A stretch of DNA of 29,159 bases from an uncultured Prevotella sp. (GCA_900548745.1 URLQ01000021.1:1-29159), one strand, 5' to 3'. Counted from the stretch's first letter, positions 7,328-15,094 are shown. The notes: generated from the letters alone by a model not told the origin. A program made the numbers and translations.

Positions 7328-8257
7328 ATGTTCTTCTTTGATAACTTCGGATTCTACAAGACCGACAGGATAGCCATTGCTATTCTTGTCATCGTGATTG
7401 CTGTCTGTGCCGTGATATTCAGCACAGGAGGCTCCGATGACAGCGGAATATTTGCTTCTGACGACAATACACAACAGAAGGACGACGCTTCTGCAAGGGG
7501 CGGCGTGTCTGTAGCTGAAGGAGGAAAAGGATATTATTATGTGGAGGGAAACAAGACTCAGCTGTTTCCCTTTGATCCCAATACGGCAGACAGTACGCAG
7601 CTGTTGCAGCTCGGACTGCAGCCGTGGATGGTCAGAAACATATACAAGTACCGTGCCGCAGGTGGCGTATACCGTAAACCCTCTGATTTTGCCCGCCTGT
7701 ATGGTCTGACATTGAAGCAATATAAAATCCTGGAACCTTATATCAGGATAAGTGAAGACTATAGACCGGCGTCGGAGTTCTACTCTGATGACACCTATGC
7801 AGATTCCCATAATGCTGCGCATTCCCAGATACCGAGAGACTCCATGAAATACCCCTATAAGCTGTCTCCAGGCGAGACCGTTCTGTTGAATTCCGCCGAC
7901 ACTATGCAGCTGAAGAAGATTCCAGGCATAGGAAGTGCCTATGCCAAAGCCATCGTCAGACGACGTGAGAAGCTTGGAGGATTCTATAGTGCATCGCAGT
8001 TGCGTGAGATTGACGGCTTTCCGGAAGAGGCTTTGCGGTATGTAAAGGTGGATGCGTCAGCGATACGCAAGCTGAAAATCAACGTGCTGACGTACAGTCA
8101 GCTCCGTCAACACCCCTATCTGAACTATTATCAGGCACGTGACATTATTGATTTCCGACGTGTCCATGGACCATTGAAATCCATCTCCCAGTTGGAGATG
8201 ATGGATTCATTTACCACCGAAGATATAAAGGCCATCAGACATTATATAGAGTTTTAG
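7328..8257 (+). CDS. Membrane-anchored helix-hairpin-helix (ComEA-like) protein
   Basis: The 309-residue protein begins with one N-terminal membrane span (about 14-32), followed by a low-complexity linker and three ComEA-type helix-hairpin-helix units. Unit one is around FDPNTADSTQLLQLGL (about 77-130). Unit two, around LLNSADTMQLKKIPGIGSAY (about 185-240), has the clear PGIG hairpin. Unit three, around INVLTYSQLRQHPYLNYYQA (about 250-305), has PYLNY in place of a glycine hairpin. Such units bind DNA without sequence specificity. The anchor predicts a periplasmic DNA-binding domain, as in competence ComEA, although the classic ComEA is shorter. It is the last gene of the prfB group. A role in DNA uptake is plausible but unproven. 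Confidence 0.85.
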   Translation: MFFFDNFGFYKTDRIAIAILVIVIAVCAVIFSTGGSDDSGIFASDDNTQQKDDASARGGVSVAEGGKGYYYVEGNKTQLFPFDPNTADSTQLLQLGLQPWMVRNIYKYRAAGGVYRKPSDFARLYGLTLKQYKILEPYIRISEDYRPASEFYSDDTYADSHNAAHSQIPRDSMKYPYKLSPGETVLLNSADTMQLKKIPGIGSAYAKAIVRRREKLGGFYSASQLREIDGFPEEALRYVKVDASAIRKLKINVLTYSQLRQHPYLNYYQARDIIDFRRVHGPLKSISQLEMMDSFTTEDIKAIRHYIEF

Positions 8258-8288
8258 CGTTAAATAACATCGAATTGCATCTGAAATC

Positions 8289-8319
8289 TTGTGCGTTAAT
8301 CTTTTTTAGAGTAACTTTG
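8289..8319 (+). promoter_or_regulatory. Promoter of the PCMD lipoprotein operon
   Basis: TTG at 8289-8291 and TAACTTTG at 8312-8319 are 20 bases apart, a good Bacteroidetes promoter. The leader to the ATG at 8422 is about 95 bases. I saw no strong hairpin in the leader. Confidence 0.7.
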
Positions 8320-8421
8320 CCCCATTGATTTGTATAATATCAGGTAGAAAGAAGTGGTATTCAGCATAACAGCGGGAAGCTCCATGACTTTTCATTAAAT
8401 AGAATTTTACACGCAAGACAG

Positions 8422-9597
8422 ATGATAAAATCAAGATTGTTCCTATTGCCATTGGCTGCATGTGCCGTGCTCACTTCCTGTTTCAAGGATGAGGAGCCTA
8501 ATGCAGAATGTGACATACAGAAGGCTTTTGTACACATGGACAAGCCGGAAGACGTGTTTGCGCAGAAGAGCGATACGCTCGTTGACGTGAGGTCTAATGT
8601 TTCGGATGTGGTTTTTTATATCAAGCCCGGTGTGGATGTGTCGAAGATGGCACCGCAGTTTGAGCTTACTCCTGGTGCCACGATATATCCTGAGAGCGGC
8701 ACGGAGTTTGACTTCTCTGACGAGAAGAAGGTTCAGTATACAGTCACTTCGGAAGACAAGTCGTGGAAACGGACCTACAACGTGAGCTTCGAGATAAGCG
8801 AGCTGCCTACGAAGTACGACTTTGAGAACGTTGAACTCTATTATGAAACGGATCCTAAAGACAAGGTCCTGAAGCCAAAGTATTATATATGGTATGACCT
8901 TAGTCCTAACGGAAAGAAGATATACGACTGGGCATCGGGAAATGCAGGCTTCAAGCTGAGCAACTACGATGGCAAACCGGAGATATATCCAACCGTGCCG
9001 ATGGACGACGGAAACGGTCCGGAGGGCGGCAAATACGGTAAGTACGTGAAGCTGACTACCAGCGACACCGGTGCATGGGGCGTGATAGTAAACAGGCGTC
9101 TTGCCGCAGGTAACCTCTTTATCGGAGTATTTGACCCGCTGCCTGCCCTTACCAATACCTTGCTCTGCACCCGCTTCGGTTTGCCGTTCAGCAAGAAGCC
9201 GTTGCGCCTTACAGGATATTACAAATACAAGCCGGGGGAGAAGCTGCAGGACAAGAACGGAAAGCCTATAGAAGGCAAGATTGACCGTGGCACCATCTAT
9301 GCCGTGATGTATCGCAACCATGACGCCAACGGAAACGCCATTGTGCTGAATGGCAACGATGTAAAGACCAATCCTAACATCGTGGCATTGGCTGACCTCG
9401 GCGAGATAAGCGAGACCCCGGAATGGAAGACTTTCAGCATCAACTTCGTATATTCCGCTGATTTGGATAAGGCTCTGCTCGAAAGCAACGGATACAGCAT
9501 CTCTGTAGTATGCTCTTCAAGCGTGGAAGGCGACAAGTTTGAGGGTGCTGTGGGCAGTACGCTCTGCGTGGATGAATTGGAACTGGTTTTTGAATAA
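8422..9597 (+). CDS. PCMD-type surface lipoprotein
   Basis: A 391-residue lipoprotein. The signal peptide ends in the lipobox LTSC with C20. The residues after it, FKDEE, resemble the lipoprotein export signal that sends Bacteroidetes lipoproteins to the cell surface. A beta-sandwich-like region (about 30-125) is followed by a C-terminal domain with the features of the PCMD family (putative carbohydrate metabolism domain): KYYIWYDLSPNGKKIYDWAS, LTGYYKYKPGE, DRGTIYAVMYRNHD and the closing CVDELELVFE. The family's fold suggests glycan or protein binding; no catalytic residues are known to me. It is the first gene of a four-gene run, with an outer-membrane barrel gene 15 bases downstream, so the two may act together at the outer membrane. 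Confidence 0.85.
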   Translation: MIKSRLFLLPLAACAVLTSCFKDEEPNAECDIQKAFVHMDKPEDVFAQKSDTLVDVRSNVSDVVFYIKPGVDVSKMAPQFELTPGATIYPESGTEFDFSDEKKVQYTVTSEDKSWKRTYNVSFEISELPTKYDFENVELYYETDPKDKVLKPKYYIWYDLSPNGKKIYDWASGNAGFKLSNYDGKPEIYPTVPMDDGNGPEGGKYGKYVKLTTSDTGAWGVIVNRRLAAGNLFIGVFDPLPALTNTLLCTRFGLPFSKKPLRLTGYYKYKPGEKLQDKNGKPIEGKIDRGTIYAVMYRNHDANGNAIVLNGNDVKTNPNIVALADLGEISETPEWKTFSINFVYSADLDKALLESNGYSISVVCSSSVEGDKFEGAVGSTLCVDELELVFE

Positions 9598-9612
9598 CAA
9601 AAGAACAAGAAA

Positions 9613-10365
9613 ATGAAGAAGACCATTATATCATTGCTGATGGCGGCAACGGCTGCAGTGCCAGCCTGTGCCGACGGCATATTCGACAATCTGAGATACG
9701 ACCTGCGTGCCGGATATAATCTTGGTGGCACGGCACCTATGGGAATGCCAGCCTCTATACGCTCGCTCGACTCATACAAGCTCACGCCGAGCGTGATGAT
9801 AGGACTCGGAGTATATAAGCCGCTCACAGAGCATTGGGGACTGACTTCCGGCTTGCGCCTTGAGAACAAAGGCATGAATATCGACGCTACGGTGAAGAAC
9901 TACCACATGCGTATCGTGAGAGGAGGACAGTCGCTTGAGGGTATGTTCACCGGAAAGAACCACTCTGAGGCGGAGCAGTGGATGCTGACATTGCCTTTAC
10001 AGGCTACATATACATTTAATGAAAAAGTTTGTGTGAAGATTGGCCCTTATCTGTCCTATGTGCGGTCTCACACCTTCAAGGGCGATGCCTACGACGGGTA
10101 TCTGCGCGTCAACGACCCTACTGGCGAGAAAGTGGAGCTTGGTACGGCGGAAGGAGACCGTGGTTCATACGACTTCTCCGACGATATGCGCAACCTGCAA
10201 TGGGGAGTGATGGCTGGTGCCGACTGGCATTTCCATAAGTCATGGGGCGTATTCGCTGATCTGTCGTGGGGATTCACGGGGGTGTTCAAGAAGAGCTTCC
10301 ATGTTATAGACCAGACGATGTATCCTGTATACGGAACGATTGGAGTGACATATAGAATGAAATAA
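9613..10365 (+). CDS. Outer-membrane beta-barrel protein (PorT-like)
   Basis: A 250-residue exported protein with a signal peptide (about 1-20, ending ACADG). Alternating polar and hydrophobic strands end in aromatic residues throughout, for example LRYDLRAGYNLGG, VMIGLGVYKPL, WGLTSGLRLENKG, LQATYTFNEKVCVKIGPYLS and the terminal YGTIGVTYRMK. This matches the outer-membrane barrel families common in Bacteroidetes (PF13568-like). About eight to ten strands are likely. The start is 15 bases after the PCMD lipoprotein stop. No plug or TonB box is present, so it is a structural or docking barrel rather than an active transporter. The partner is inferred from context only. Confidence 0.85.
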   Translation: MKKTIISLLMAATAAVPACADGIFDNLRYDLRAGYNLGGTAPMGMPASIRSLDSYKLTPSVMIGLGVYKPLTEHWGLTSGLRLENKGMNIDATVKNYHMRIVRGGQSLEGMFTGKNHSEAEQWMLTLPLQATYTFNEKVCVKIGPYLSYVRSHTFKGDAYDGYLRVNDPTGEKVELGTAEGDRGSYDFSDDMRNLQWGVMAGADWHFHKSWGVFADLSWGFTGVFKKSFHVIDQTMYPVYGTIGVTYRMK

Positions 10366-10395
10366 AACAGAAAAACAACATTTAAAAAGAAAATT

Positions 10396-11031
10396 ATGAA
10401 GAAGATTTTTACTCTTATCACAGTAATGCTCGTTGCCATGTCGGCAATGGCACAAGACCTCAAGAGCACAGACTACCATGATCAGCTCTTAATAACCATA
10501 AATGGTGAGACAATGCCAGCAGAACAGGCTGTAATAACTATCTCCGAAGAGGCTGAGGAAGGTAAATATACCATCAAGCTCAATCAGTTCTCATTTATGG
10601 GGATGTTGATAGGTGATGTTACTATGAATGGCGTGCAGGGAGATGATGATTCAGAGGGCTTCACTAACTATGCTACCGTTAACAAAGATGACGAACCGAT
10701 CACACTCACTGCAACAATAACAAATGGAGATCCAGCAGGAATTATGGGTCTGCTCGGAGGAAAGATTGACGTTACCGTAAAGAAAGGCTCACGCAGCAAG
10801 GATGGTAAGTTATATGCCATGATAACTCTCGTTGTTCCTGGTGTAGGAAATGTTGACGCTGTGTTTGGCGACAATAACTTCGATGGCTCTTCTATCAACG
10901 GCGTAAGCTCGGATGACGATAAGGTCGCTGCCATCTATGCCCTCAATGGTGCACGTGTCAGCACAATGACTCGTGGCGTGAACATCCTGAAGATGCAGAG
11001 CGGCAAGACCATAAAGGTTTTCAACAGATAA
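10396..11031 (+). CDS. Calycin-like exported protein with sorting-type tail
   Basis: A 211-residue secreted protein with signal peptide MKKIFTLITVMLVAMSAMAQ and predicted cleavage after AMA. Residues about 22-165 form a series of beta strands in the pattern of the Bacteroidetes calycin-like beta-barrel domain: YHDQLLITINGE, GKYTIKLNQFSF, MLIGDVTMNGV, then VDAVFGDNNFDG. The C terminus (about 178-211) reads IYALNGARVS...RGVNILKMQSGKTIKVFNR, a form of the tail that ends many Prevotella secreted proteins and resembles type IX secretion type A tails. The stop is two bases before the methyltransferase-like gene. A small ligand for the barrel cannot be guessed. Confidence 0.75.
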   Translation: MKKIFTLITVMLVAMSAMAQDLKSTDYHDQLLITINGETMPAEQAVITISEEAEEGKYTIKLNQFSFMGMLIGDVTMNGVQGDDDSEGFTNYATVNKDDEPITLTATITNGDPAGIMGLLGGKIDVTVKKGSRSKDGKLYAMITLVVPGVGNVDAVFGDNNFDGSSINGVSSDDDKVAAIYALNGARVSTMTRGVNILKMQSGKTIKVFNR

Positions 11032-11033
11032 TA

Positions 11034-12272
11034 ATGGTAAACGAAGATACTTTATCATATATCATACAACATCGGACGGATGACCCTCGCAAGCTTGCCT
11101 TGCAGAGTCGTCCGTCTTGTGTTGATATGGCTTATGCGCTGGAGCAGATTGCTGGTTGGCAGGCTGCCAGACAGAAGCTTCCAAGGTGGGCTTCGACAGA
11201 GGGGGTGGTATTTCCGCCGCATCTCTCGATGGAGCAATGCTCGTCGGAACTTACGGCTTCCTATAAGAGTGGGGTGGCTGACAGGCTGCTTGGCGGTGGA
11301 GCTGGGGATAAGGAACATTCGCTTGTAGACCTTACAGGAGGCTTTGGAGTGGACTTCTCGTATCTTGCCCGGTGCTTCAAGCGTGCAACTTATGTGGAGC
11401 GTCAGCAGAGGCTGTGCGAGCTGGCTTCTCACAATATGCCGTTACTGGGACTTCCTGAGGCAGAGATTGTGTGTGCTGACGGCACGGAATATCTGCAGTC
11501 GCTTGACCATGTATCGATGATTTTCGTTGATCCGGCACGGCGCGACGATAATGGCGGCAAGACCTTTGCCATCTCCGACTGCACTCCCGATGTGGCTGCA
11601 TTGGCGGACATGCTTGTAGAGAAGGCAGACTACGTGTTTATCAAGCTCTCTCCGATGCTCGACTGGCATAAGGCTGTGGCTGACATGCGCTATGTCTCGG
11701 AGGTGCATGTAGTGGCGGTAAGAAACGAATGCAAGGAGCTTCTTCTGGTGCTCCGTAAGGGAAAGGATGATGAAAGCTCCTCTCAAGTTCGTCTTTTTTG
11801 TGTAGACAGCATTCAGAAGGATGACGGTGGCGTGGAGTTCGCTACAGACTGTTTTGATGTAGAGAGTGGGCATGGTGGGCTTCAGTCTTCGTCTTTTGCA
11901 AATCCCATGGAGGGTATGTATCTGTATGAGCCAAATGCTTCGTTGATGAAAGCCGGCTGCTTTGCGGAGCTTTCATTAAGGTTTGGTGTTTCGCAAGTGT
12001 CCCGAAACAGTCATTTGTTCCTCTCCGATGCTCCTTTGGAGGGTTTCCACGGACGGTGTTTCTGGATAAGGCAAGTATCGTCGATGAACAAGAAGGAGCT
12101 GCGCAAGTCGCTTGCCGGCATCACTAAGGCAAATATTGCCGTAAGGAATTTCCCGTTGTCGGTGGCAGAGCTGCGCAAGCGTATGAAGTTGAAAGACGGT
12201 GGCTCGGACTATATCTTCGCCACTACGCTTCAGGACGACAGTCATGTGTTGCTCTTGTGCGAAAAAGCATAG
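11034..12272 (+). CDS. THUMP-like domain / SAM methyltransferase-like protein
   Basis: A 412-residue cytoplasmic protein of the family annotated in Bacteroidetes as class I SAM-dependent methyltransferase or THUMP-like domain protein. The Rossmann motif I is DLTGGFGVD (99-107), the acidic end of strand 2 is YVERQ (120-124), and motif IV is FVDPARRD (164-171), a DPAR-type site seen in RNA base methyltransferases. The C-terminal part includes NIAVRNFPLSVAELRKRMKL and DYIFATTL, matching the THUMP-like domain. An RNA substrate is likely but not shown. Although it sits two bases after a secreted-protein gene, its role is unrelated; such packing reflects translational economy rather than shared function. 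A dyad ATGTCA/TGACAT at 12359-12375 follows without a T-run. Confidence 0.85.
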   Translation: MVNEDTLSYIIQHRTDDPRKLALQSRPSCVDMAYALEQIAGWQAARQKLPRWASTEGVVFPPHLSMEQCSSELTASYKSGVADRLLGGGAGDKEHSLVDLTGGFGVDFSYLARCFKRATYVERQQRLCELASHNMPLLGLPEAEIVCADGTEYLQSLDHVSMIFVDPARRDDNGGKTFAISDCTPDVAALADMLVEKADYVFIKLSPMLDWHKAVADMRYVSEVHVVAVRNECKELLLVLRKGKDDESSSQVRLFCVDSIQKDDGGVEFATDCFDVESGHGGLQSSSFANPMEGMYLYEPNASLMKAGCFAELSLRFGVSQVSRNSHLFLSDAPLEGFHGRCFWIRQVSSMNKKELRKSLAGITKANIAVRNFPLSVAELRKRMKLKDGGSDYIFATTLQDDSHVLLLCEKA

Positions 12273-12381
12273 TTCGCGACCCTGTTTTTTATTGGTCTTT
12301 TTGATGGCAAGAGATGGTGCAAAGTGAAACCGGTAAAAAGACTCGCTTTGACAACAAAAATGTCATGCTCTGACATCATGA

Positions 12382-12420
12382 AATAAAAAAAGTCCCGATG
12401 CATGAAAAACATCGGGACTT
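12382..12420 (-). terminator. Terminator of the Hsp20 gene
   Basis: A perfect 11-bp stem AAGTCCCGATG/CATCGGGACTT (12390-12400 and 12410-12420) encloses a nine-base loop. On the minus strand it is followed by TTTTTTATTT, so it terminates leftward transcription of the small heat-shock gene. On the plus strand no T-run follows. Confidence 0.9.
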
Positions 12421-12449
12421 GTACTTATCGGTAGCCGACAGGATTGATA

Positions 12450-12875
12450 TTATTTGACCTCAATCTGTCTTGCTGTCTTCTCTTCTTTCTTCTCAATCTT
12501 TGGAAGGTCGACAGTCAATACACCATTGTTTACGGTTGCTGCAATCTTCTCTTTCTCAACATCGTCAGGCAACAGCAATGTCTGCTCGTATTTGCTGTAA
12601 GAGAACTCGCGGCGCAGATAGTGGCTCTTCTTGTCCTCTTCCTTCTTGTTGCTCTTGTTCTCAATCTTGATATGAAGGTTGCCGTCGTTGTCAACATTAA
12701 CGGTGAAATCATCCTTTGTCAAGCCTGGAGCTGCAAGTTCTACTGTGTAGTCTTTTTCGCTCTCCTTAACGTTGATTGCTGGTGCTGTAGCGTTTACTCT
12801 CGGCATAAAGTCGGTATCGAAAAAGTCATTAAACTCTTCTGGCATCCAAAGATTTCTATTCATTACTGGTAACAT
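12450..12875 (-). CDS. Small heat-shock protein, Hsp20/alpha-crystallin family
   Basis: ATP-independent holdase that binds unfolding proteins in oligomeric shells in the cytoplasm. The alpha-crystallin domain covers about residues 32-125 (DYTVELAAPGLTKDDFTVNV, then YLRREFSYSKYEQTLLLPDD, and NNGVLTVDLPK with the A-x-x-x-N-G-V-L-x-V signature). A short charged tail follows. I chose the ATG at 12875 over the one at 12890. The upstream ATG overlaps a strong GGAGGT (12888-12883) placed seven bases before 12875, and the resulting MLPVMNRNLWMPEEFNDFF start matches family members. Length is then 141 residues. The upstream region has several dyads, suggesting a dedicated regulator. Confidence 0.93.
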   Translation of the reverse strand: MLPVMNRNLWMPEEFNDFFDTDFMPRVNATAPAINVKESEKDYTVELAAPGLTKDDFTVNVDNDGNLHIKIENKSNKKEEDKKSHYLRREFSYSKYEQTLLLPDDVEKEKIAATVNNGVLTVDLPKIEKKEEKTARQIEVK

Positions 12876-12882
12876 ATCAAAT

Positions 12883-12888
12883 ACCTCC
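12883..12888 (-). promoter_or_regulatory. Strong Shine-Dalgarno of hsp20
   Basis: GGAGGT lies seven bases ahead of the ATG at 12875. It decides the start: translation from the earlier ATG (12890) would use the ribosome-binding site as coding sequence. Strong Shine-Dalgarno sites are uncommon in Bacteroidetes. Confidence 0.75.
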
Positions 12889-12927
12889 ATTTTTATTTTA
12901 GTTCTTTAATTTATCGTTTTGTTCTTT

Positions 12928-12974
12928 GAAGCTCTCCAGACCTCCGTCTTGCGACCCTCGGTCTTTCAAGCTTC
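12928..12974 (-). repeat. Two-part hairpin in the hsp20 upstream region
   Basis: GAAGCT/AGCTTC (12928-12933, 12969-12974) and AGACC/GGTCT (12938-12942, 12960-12964) nest around a symmetric four-by-four internal loop. If the transcript starts upstream, this folds in the 5' leader about 55 bases ahead of the start codon. I did not find pairing with the GGAGGT site. Confidence 0.4.
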
Positions 12975-13013
12975 ACTTACCAGTATGCAATCTCCGTGCC
13001 GTACGCTTACGAC

Positions 13014-13115
13014 TGACATATTTTGCAGATTATGCAAAATCGGTTGACATATAGTCAGAAAAGTTTAAAATATTTAATCATTCATCTGCTTATTCTGACA
13101 ATTTGTCAACCGATT
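13014..13115. promoter_or_regulatory. Dyad-rich putative operator upstream of hsp20
   Basis: Two 23-base arms, 13038-13060 and 13093-13115, are inverted repeats of each other with 21 of 23 positions matching (AATCGGTTGACA...GTCAGAA). Each arm itself contains a dyad, TGAC-N5-GTCA. A separate dyad TTTTGCA-N5-TGCAAAA is at 13021-13039, and TGACATAT is repeated directly at 13014 and 13045, 31 bases apart. This lies between the transporter stop and hsp20, both on the minus strand. It is not the CIRCE sequence. A paired operator for a dimeric regulator is the simplest reading; a stem-loop at the transporter 3' end is the alternative. Confidence 0.55.
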
Positions 13116-13191
13116 CCTTTATTATTTTATTATCCGTAAATCAGCGGAATAGATATTCTGTGTTCTATATTTATCCTTTTTTTTCTTTCTC

Positions 13192-14553
13192 TTAGATGAC
13201 ACCTATCTGATGCAGGAATATAAGCAGGATAAGTGCGGGGCAGAGATATTTCACGCATGAGAGATAGATGTTGAAGAACTTGCCGCGCATGGAGCCGTAG
13301 TTGGTATATTCGTCGCGTACAATCTTTTTTGGCAGATACCAGCCCACAAAGAGGCAAGTGAGGAATCCGCCGACAGGAAGAAGAATCTGTCCAGTGAGGT
13401 AGTCGAGAATGTCGAACAGCGGCTTTCCGCCGATGCTGATGGCATCCCAGTCGCTCAGCGACAGGGAGCATAAAGCCGCTATCACAGAACATATTACGGT
13501 GACGATGGTTGCTGCCGTCTTGCGGTTGATGTTCATCTCCTCATGGAAGAAGGCGGTGCTCACTTCGTGGAGGGATATGAGTGAGGTGAGGGCTGCCAGT
13601 GAGAGCAGTATGTAGAAGCAGATAGCCACGATGTATCCTATGATTGGTACGCTGGAGAATGCCTGTTCGAAGACGTTCGGCAGGGTGATGAAGATAAGTG
13701 AAGGTCCTGAGTCGGGACTTACGCCGATGGAGAATGCCGCAGGGAATATCAGCAGGCCGGCAAGGATGGCAACGACGGTGTCGATGACGCTTATCTGAAC
13801 GGCACTGTTTGTAAGGTCTGTGTCCTTCGTGAAGTATGAGGCGAAGGTGCAGAGGCATCCCATGCCGATGCTCAGAGAGAAGAACGCCTGTCCTAATGCT
13901 CCAAGGAACAGGTCTTTGGAAACCTTGGAGAAGTCGGGCTTGAACAGAAATTCTATGCCCTCCCAGGCGTTTGGAAGCATACATGCCGATACTACAAGGA
14001 TTATCAGAATGACGAAGAGTGCTGGCATGAGAGCCTTGGATGCCTTTTCTATACCCTCCTTGACACCACGGATGATTATGAGGTGGGTGATGACGAGGAT
14101 GACGACAGCCCATATCACAGGCTTTATAGGATCTTTCTCGAAGTCGGCAAAATAGCTGGCGAAGAATTGCGGGTCACCTTTCAGATGGCCCGCGGCAGAG
14201 GCATAGATATATTGCAGACACCATCCGGAGACTACGGAATAGTAGCTCGTTACGAGGAAGCCTGTAAGCACACCGATATATCCTATTATTGCCCAAGGAG
14301 TGCCGTTGGAGAGCTTGCGGTAGGCCCTCGCCGTGTTGCTTGCCGAATAGCGGCCAATGATAAATTCGTTCACTATGCAGGGTATTCCGAGCAGGAACAC
14401 ACACATTATATAAACGAAGATAAAGGCAGCACCGCCGTTGTCGCCCGTCATATAGGGGAAACGCCAGATGTTGCCAAGTCCTACTGCTGATCCTGCCGTG
14501 GCAAGGATGATGCCTAACTTACTTCCGAAATTCGCTCTGTTGTCTTTTTCCAT
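13192..14553 (-). CDS. Sodium-dependent transporter, NSS/SNF family
   Basis: Inner-membrane symporter of the LeuT-fold neurotransmitter:sodium family, which usually imports amino acids with Na+. The 453-residue protein starts with the family signature FGSKLGIILATAGSAVGLGNIWRFPYMTGDNGG (first ten residues cytoplasmic), containing the unwound TM1 ion and substrate site (AVGLGN). About eleven or twelve hydrophobic segments follow, including the TM6 region FFSLSIGMGCLCTFASYF and the TM8 region. The C terminus ends in one hydrophobic segment, CPALILLIFLHQIGVI. The substrate cannot be assigned. It is transcribed divergently from the VanZ-like gene and its end faces the hsp20 upstream region. Confidence 0.93.
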   Translation of the reverse strand: MEKDNRANFGSKLGIILATAGSAVGLGNIWRFPYMTGDNGGAAFIFVYIMCVFLLGIPCIVNEFIIGRYSASNTARAYRKLSNGTPWAIIGYIGVLTGFLVTSYYSVVSGWCLQYIYASAAGHLKGDPQFFASYFADFEKDPIKPVIWAVVILVITHLIIIRGVKEGIEKASKALMPALFVILIILVVSACMLPNAWEGIEFLFKPDFSKVSKDLFLGALGQAFFSLSIGMGCLCTFASYFTKDTDLTNSAVQISVIDTVVAILAGLLIFPAAFSIGVSPDSGPSLIFITLPNVFEQAFSSVPIIGYIVAICFYILLSLAALTSLISLHEVSTAFFHEEMNINRKTAATIVTVICSVIAALCSLSLSDWDAISIGGKPLFDILDYLTGQILLPVGGFLTCLFVGWYLPKKIVRDEYTNYGSMRGKFFNIYLSCVKYLCPALILLIFLHQIGVI

Positions 14554-14626
14554 GATCTTTGTCTATTTATTTGGTCTTTTGTAAAATGCTTTAAGTGTAA
14601 CAAGTGTTTATTGTTATCTTAAATAG

Positions 14627-14657
14627 TTGCAAATATATGAATTTATTCTTACTTTTG
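14627..14657 (+). promoter_or_regulatory. Promoter of the VanZ-like gene; overlaps divergent -7 box
   Basis: TTG at 14627-14629 and TACTTTTG at 14650-14657 are 20 bases apart, a good plus-strand promoter. On the minus strand TATATTTG (14637-14630) is a candidate -7 box for the transporter, though its -33 box is not clear. The two start regions overlap, so polymerase binding may be mutually exclusive. Confidence 0.6.
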
Positions 14658-14677
14658 CATTAAGGTATAAAGAAATC

Positions 14678-15073
14678 ATGATAAAGTTGGTACATTTATT
14701 TAAAAGATATCCGTTTTCAACGGCTTGCGTCGTGTTGATATGGATATTGTGCTTCTGTACTCCGCCACATACTCCGCTCGACAACGTGCCGCTTATGGAC
14801 AAGTGGACTCATATGGCGATGTATGGCGGTACGTGTTCGGTGATTTGGATAGAGAGTTTCCGGGCGGGTACGGCTGTAGGTCATCTGCGGAGGATGCTTC
14901 TGTGGGCATGGCTGGTGCCGGTGCTGATGAGCGGACTGATAGAGATTCTACAGGCTAACTGTACGGGTGGAAGGCGAAGCGGCGACTGGATGGACTTCCT
15001 CGCAAACAGCATTGGGGCGACGTTGGGACTGGTGTTCGGACTTGTCCTTTATAAAAGGCTGAGTCGGAAGTAG
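14678..15073 (+). CDS. VanZ family membrane protein
   Basis: A 131-residue integral membrane protein of the VanZ-like family, whose members occur widely and whose cellular role is largely unknown outside teicoplanin resistance. Four hydrophobic segments are visible: about 14-29, 45-62, 72-90 and 107-124. Family-typical residues are PLMDKWTHMAMYGG (the D-K-x-x-H-x-x-x-Y pattern), SGLIEILQ and RSGDWMDFLANSIGATLG (the G-D-x-x-D-x-x-A-N pattern). I start it at the ATG at 14678; a longer reading beginning with TTG at 14627 would place the promoter boxes inside the gene. No resistance genes are nearby, so no antibiotic role is implied. Confidence 0.87.
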   Translation: MIKLVHLFKRYPFSTACVVLIWILCFCTPPHTPLDNVPLMDKWTHMAMYGGTCSVIWIESFRAGTAVGHLRRMLLWAWLVPVLMSGLIEILQANCTGGRRSGDWMDFLANSIGATLGLVFGLVLYKRLSRK

Positions 15074-15094
15074 GAAGATAATTGCGGCAAATCC

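Noticed and set aside
12359..12375. ATGTCA-TGACAT hairpin as terminator of the methyltransferase-like gene
   Set aside because: Six-bp stem with no T-run downstream on the plus strand.
12875..12974. RNA thermometer in the hsp20 leader
   Set aside because: I looked for pairing partners of GGAGGT (CCUCC or a run of four U) in the leader and found none; the hairpin at 12928-12974 does not cover the ribosome-binding site.
13038..13115. CIRCE heat-shock operator or transposon terminal repeats
   Set aside because: Sequence does not match the CIRCE half-site TTAGCACTC, and only 32 bases separate the arms, too few for any mobile element.
14627..14677. Longer VanZ-like protein starting with TTG at 14627
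   Set aside because: The TTG is the -33 promoter element and the -7 box lies inside this extension, so it would not be transcribed.
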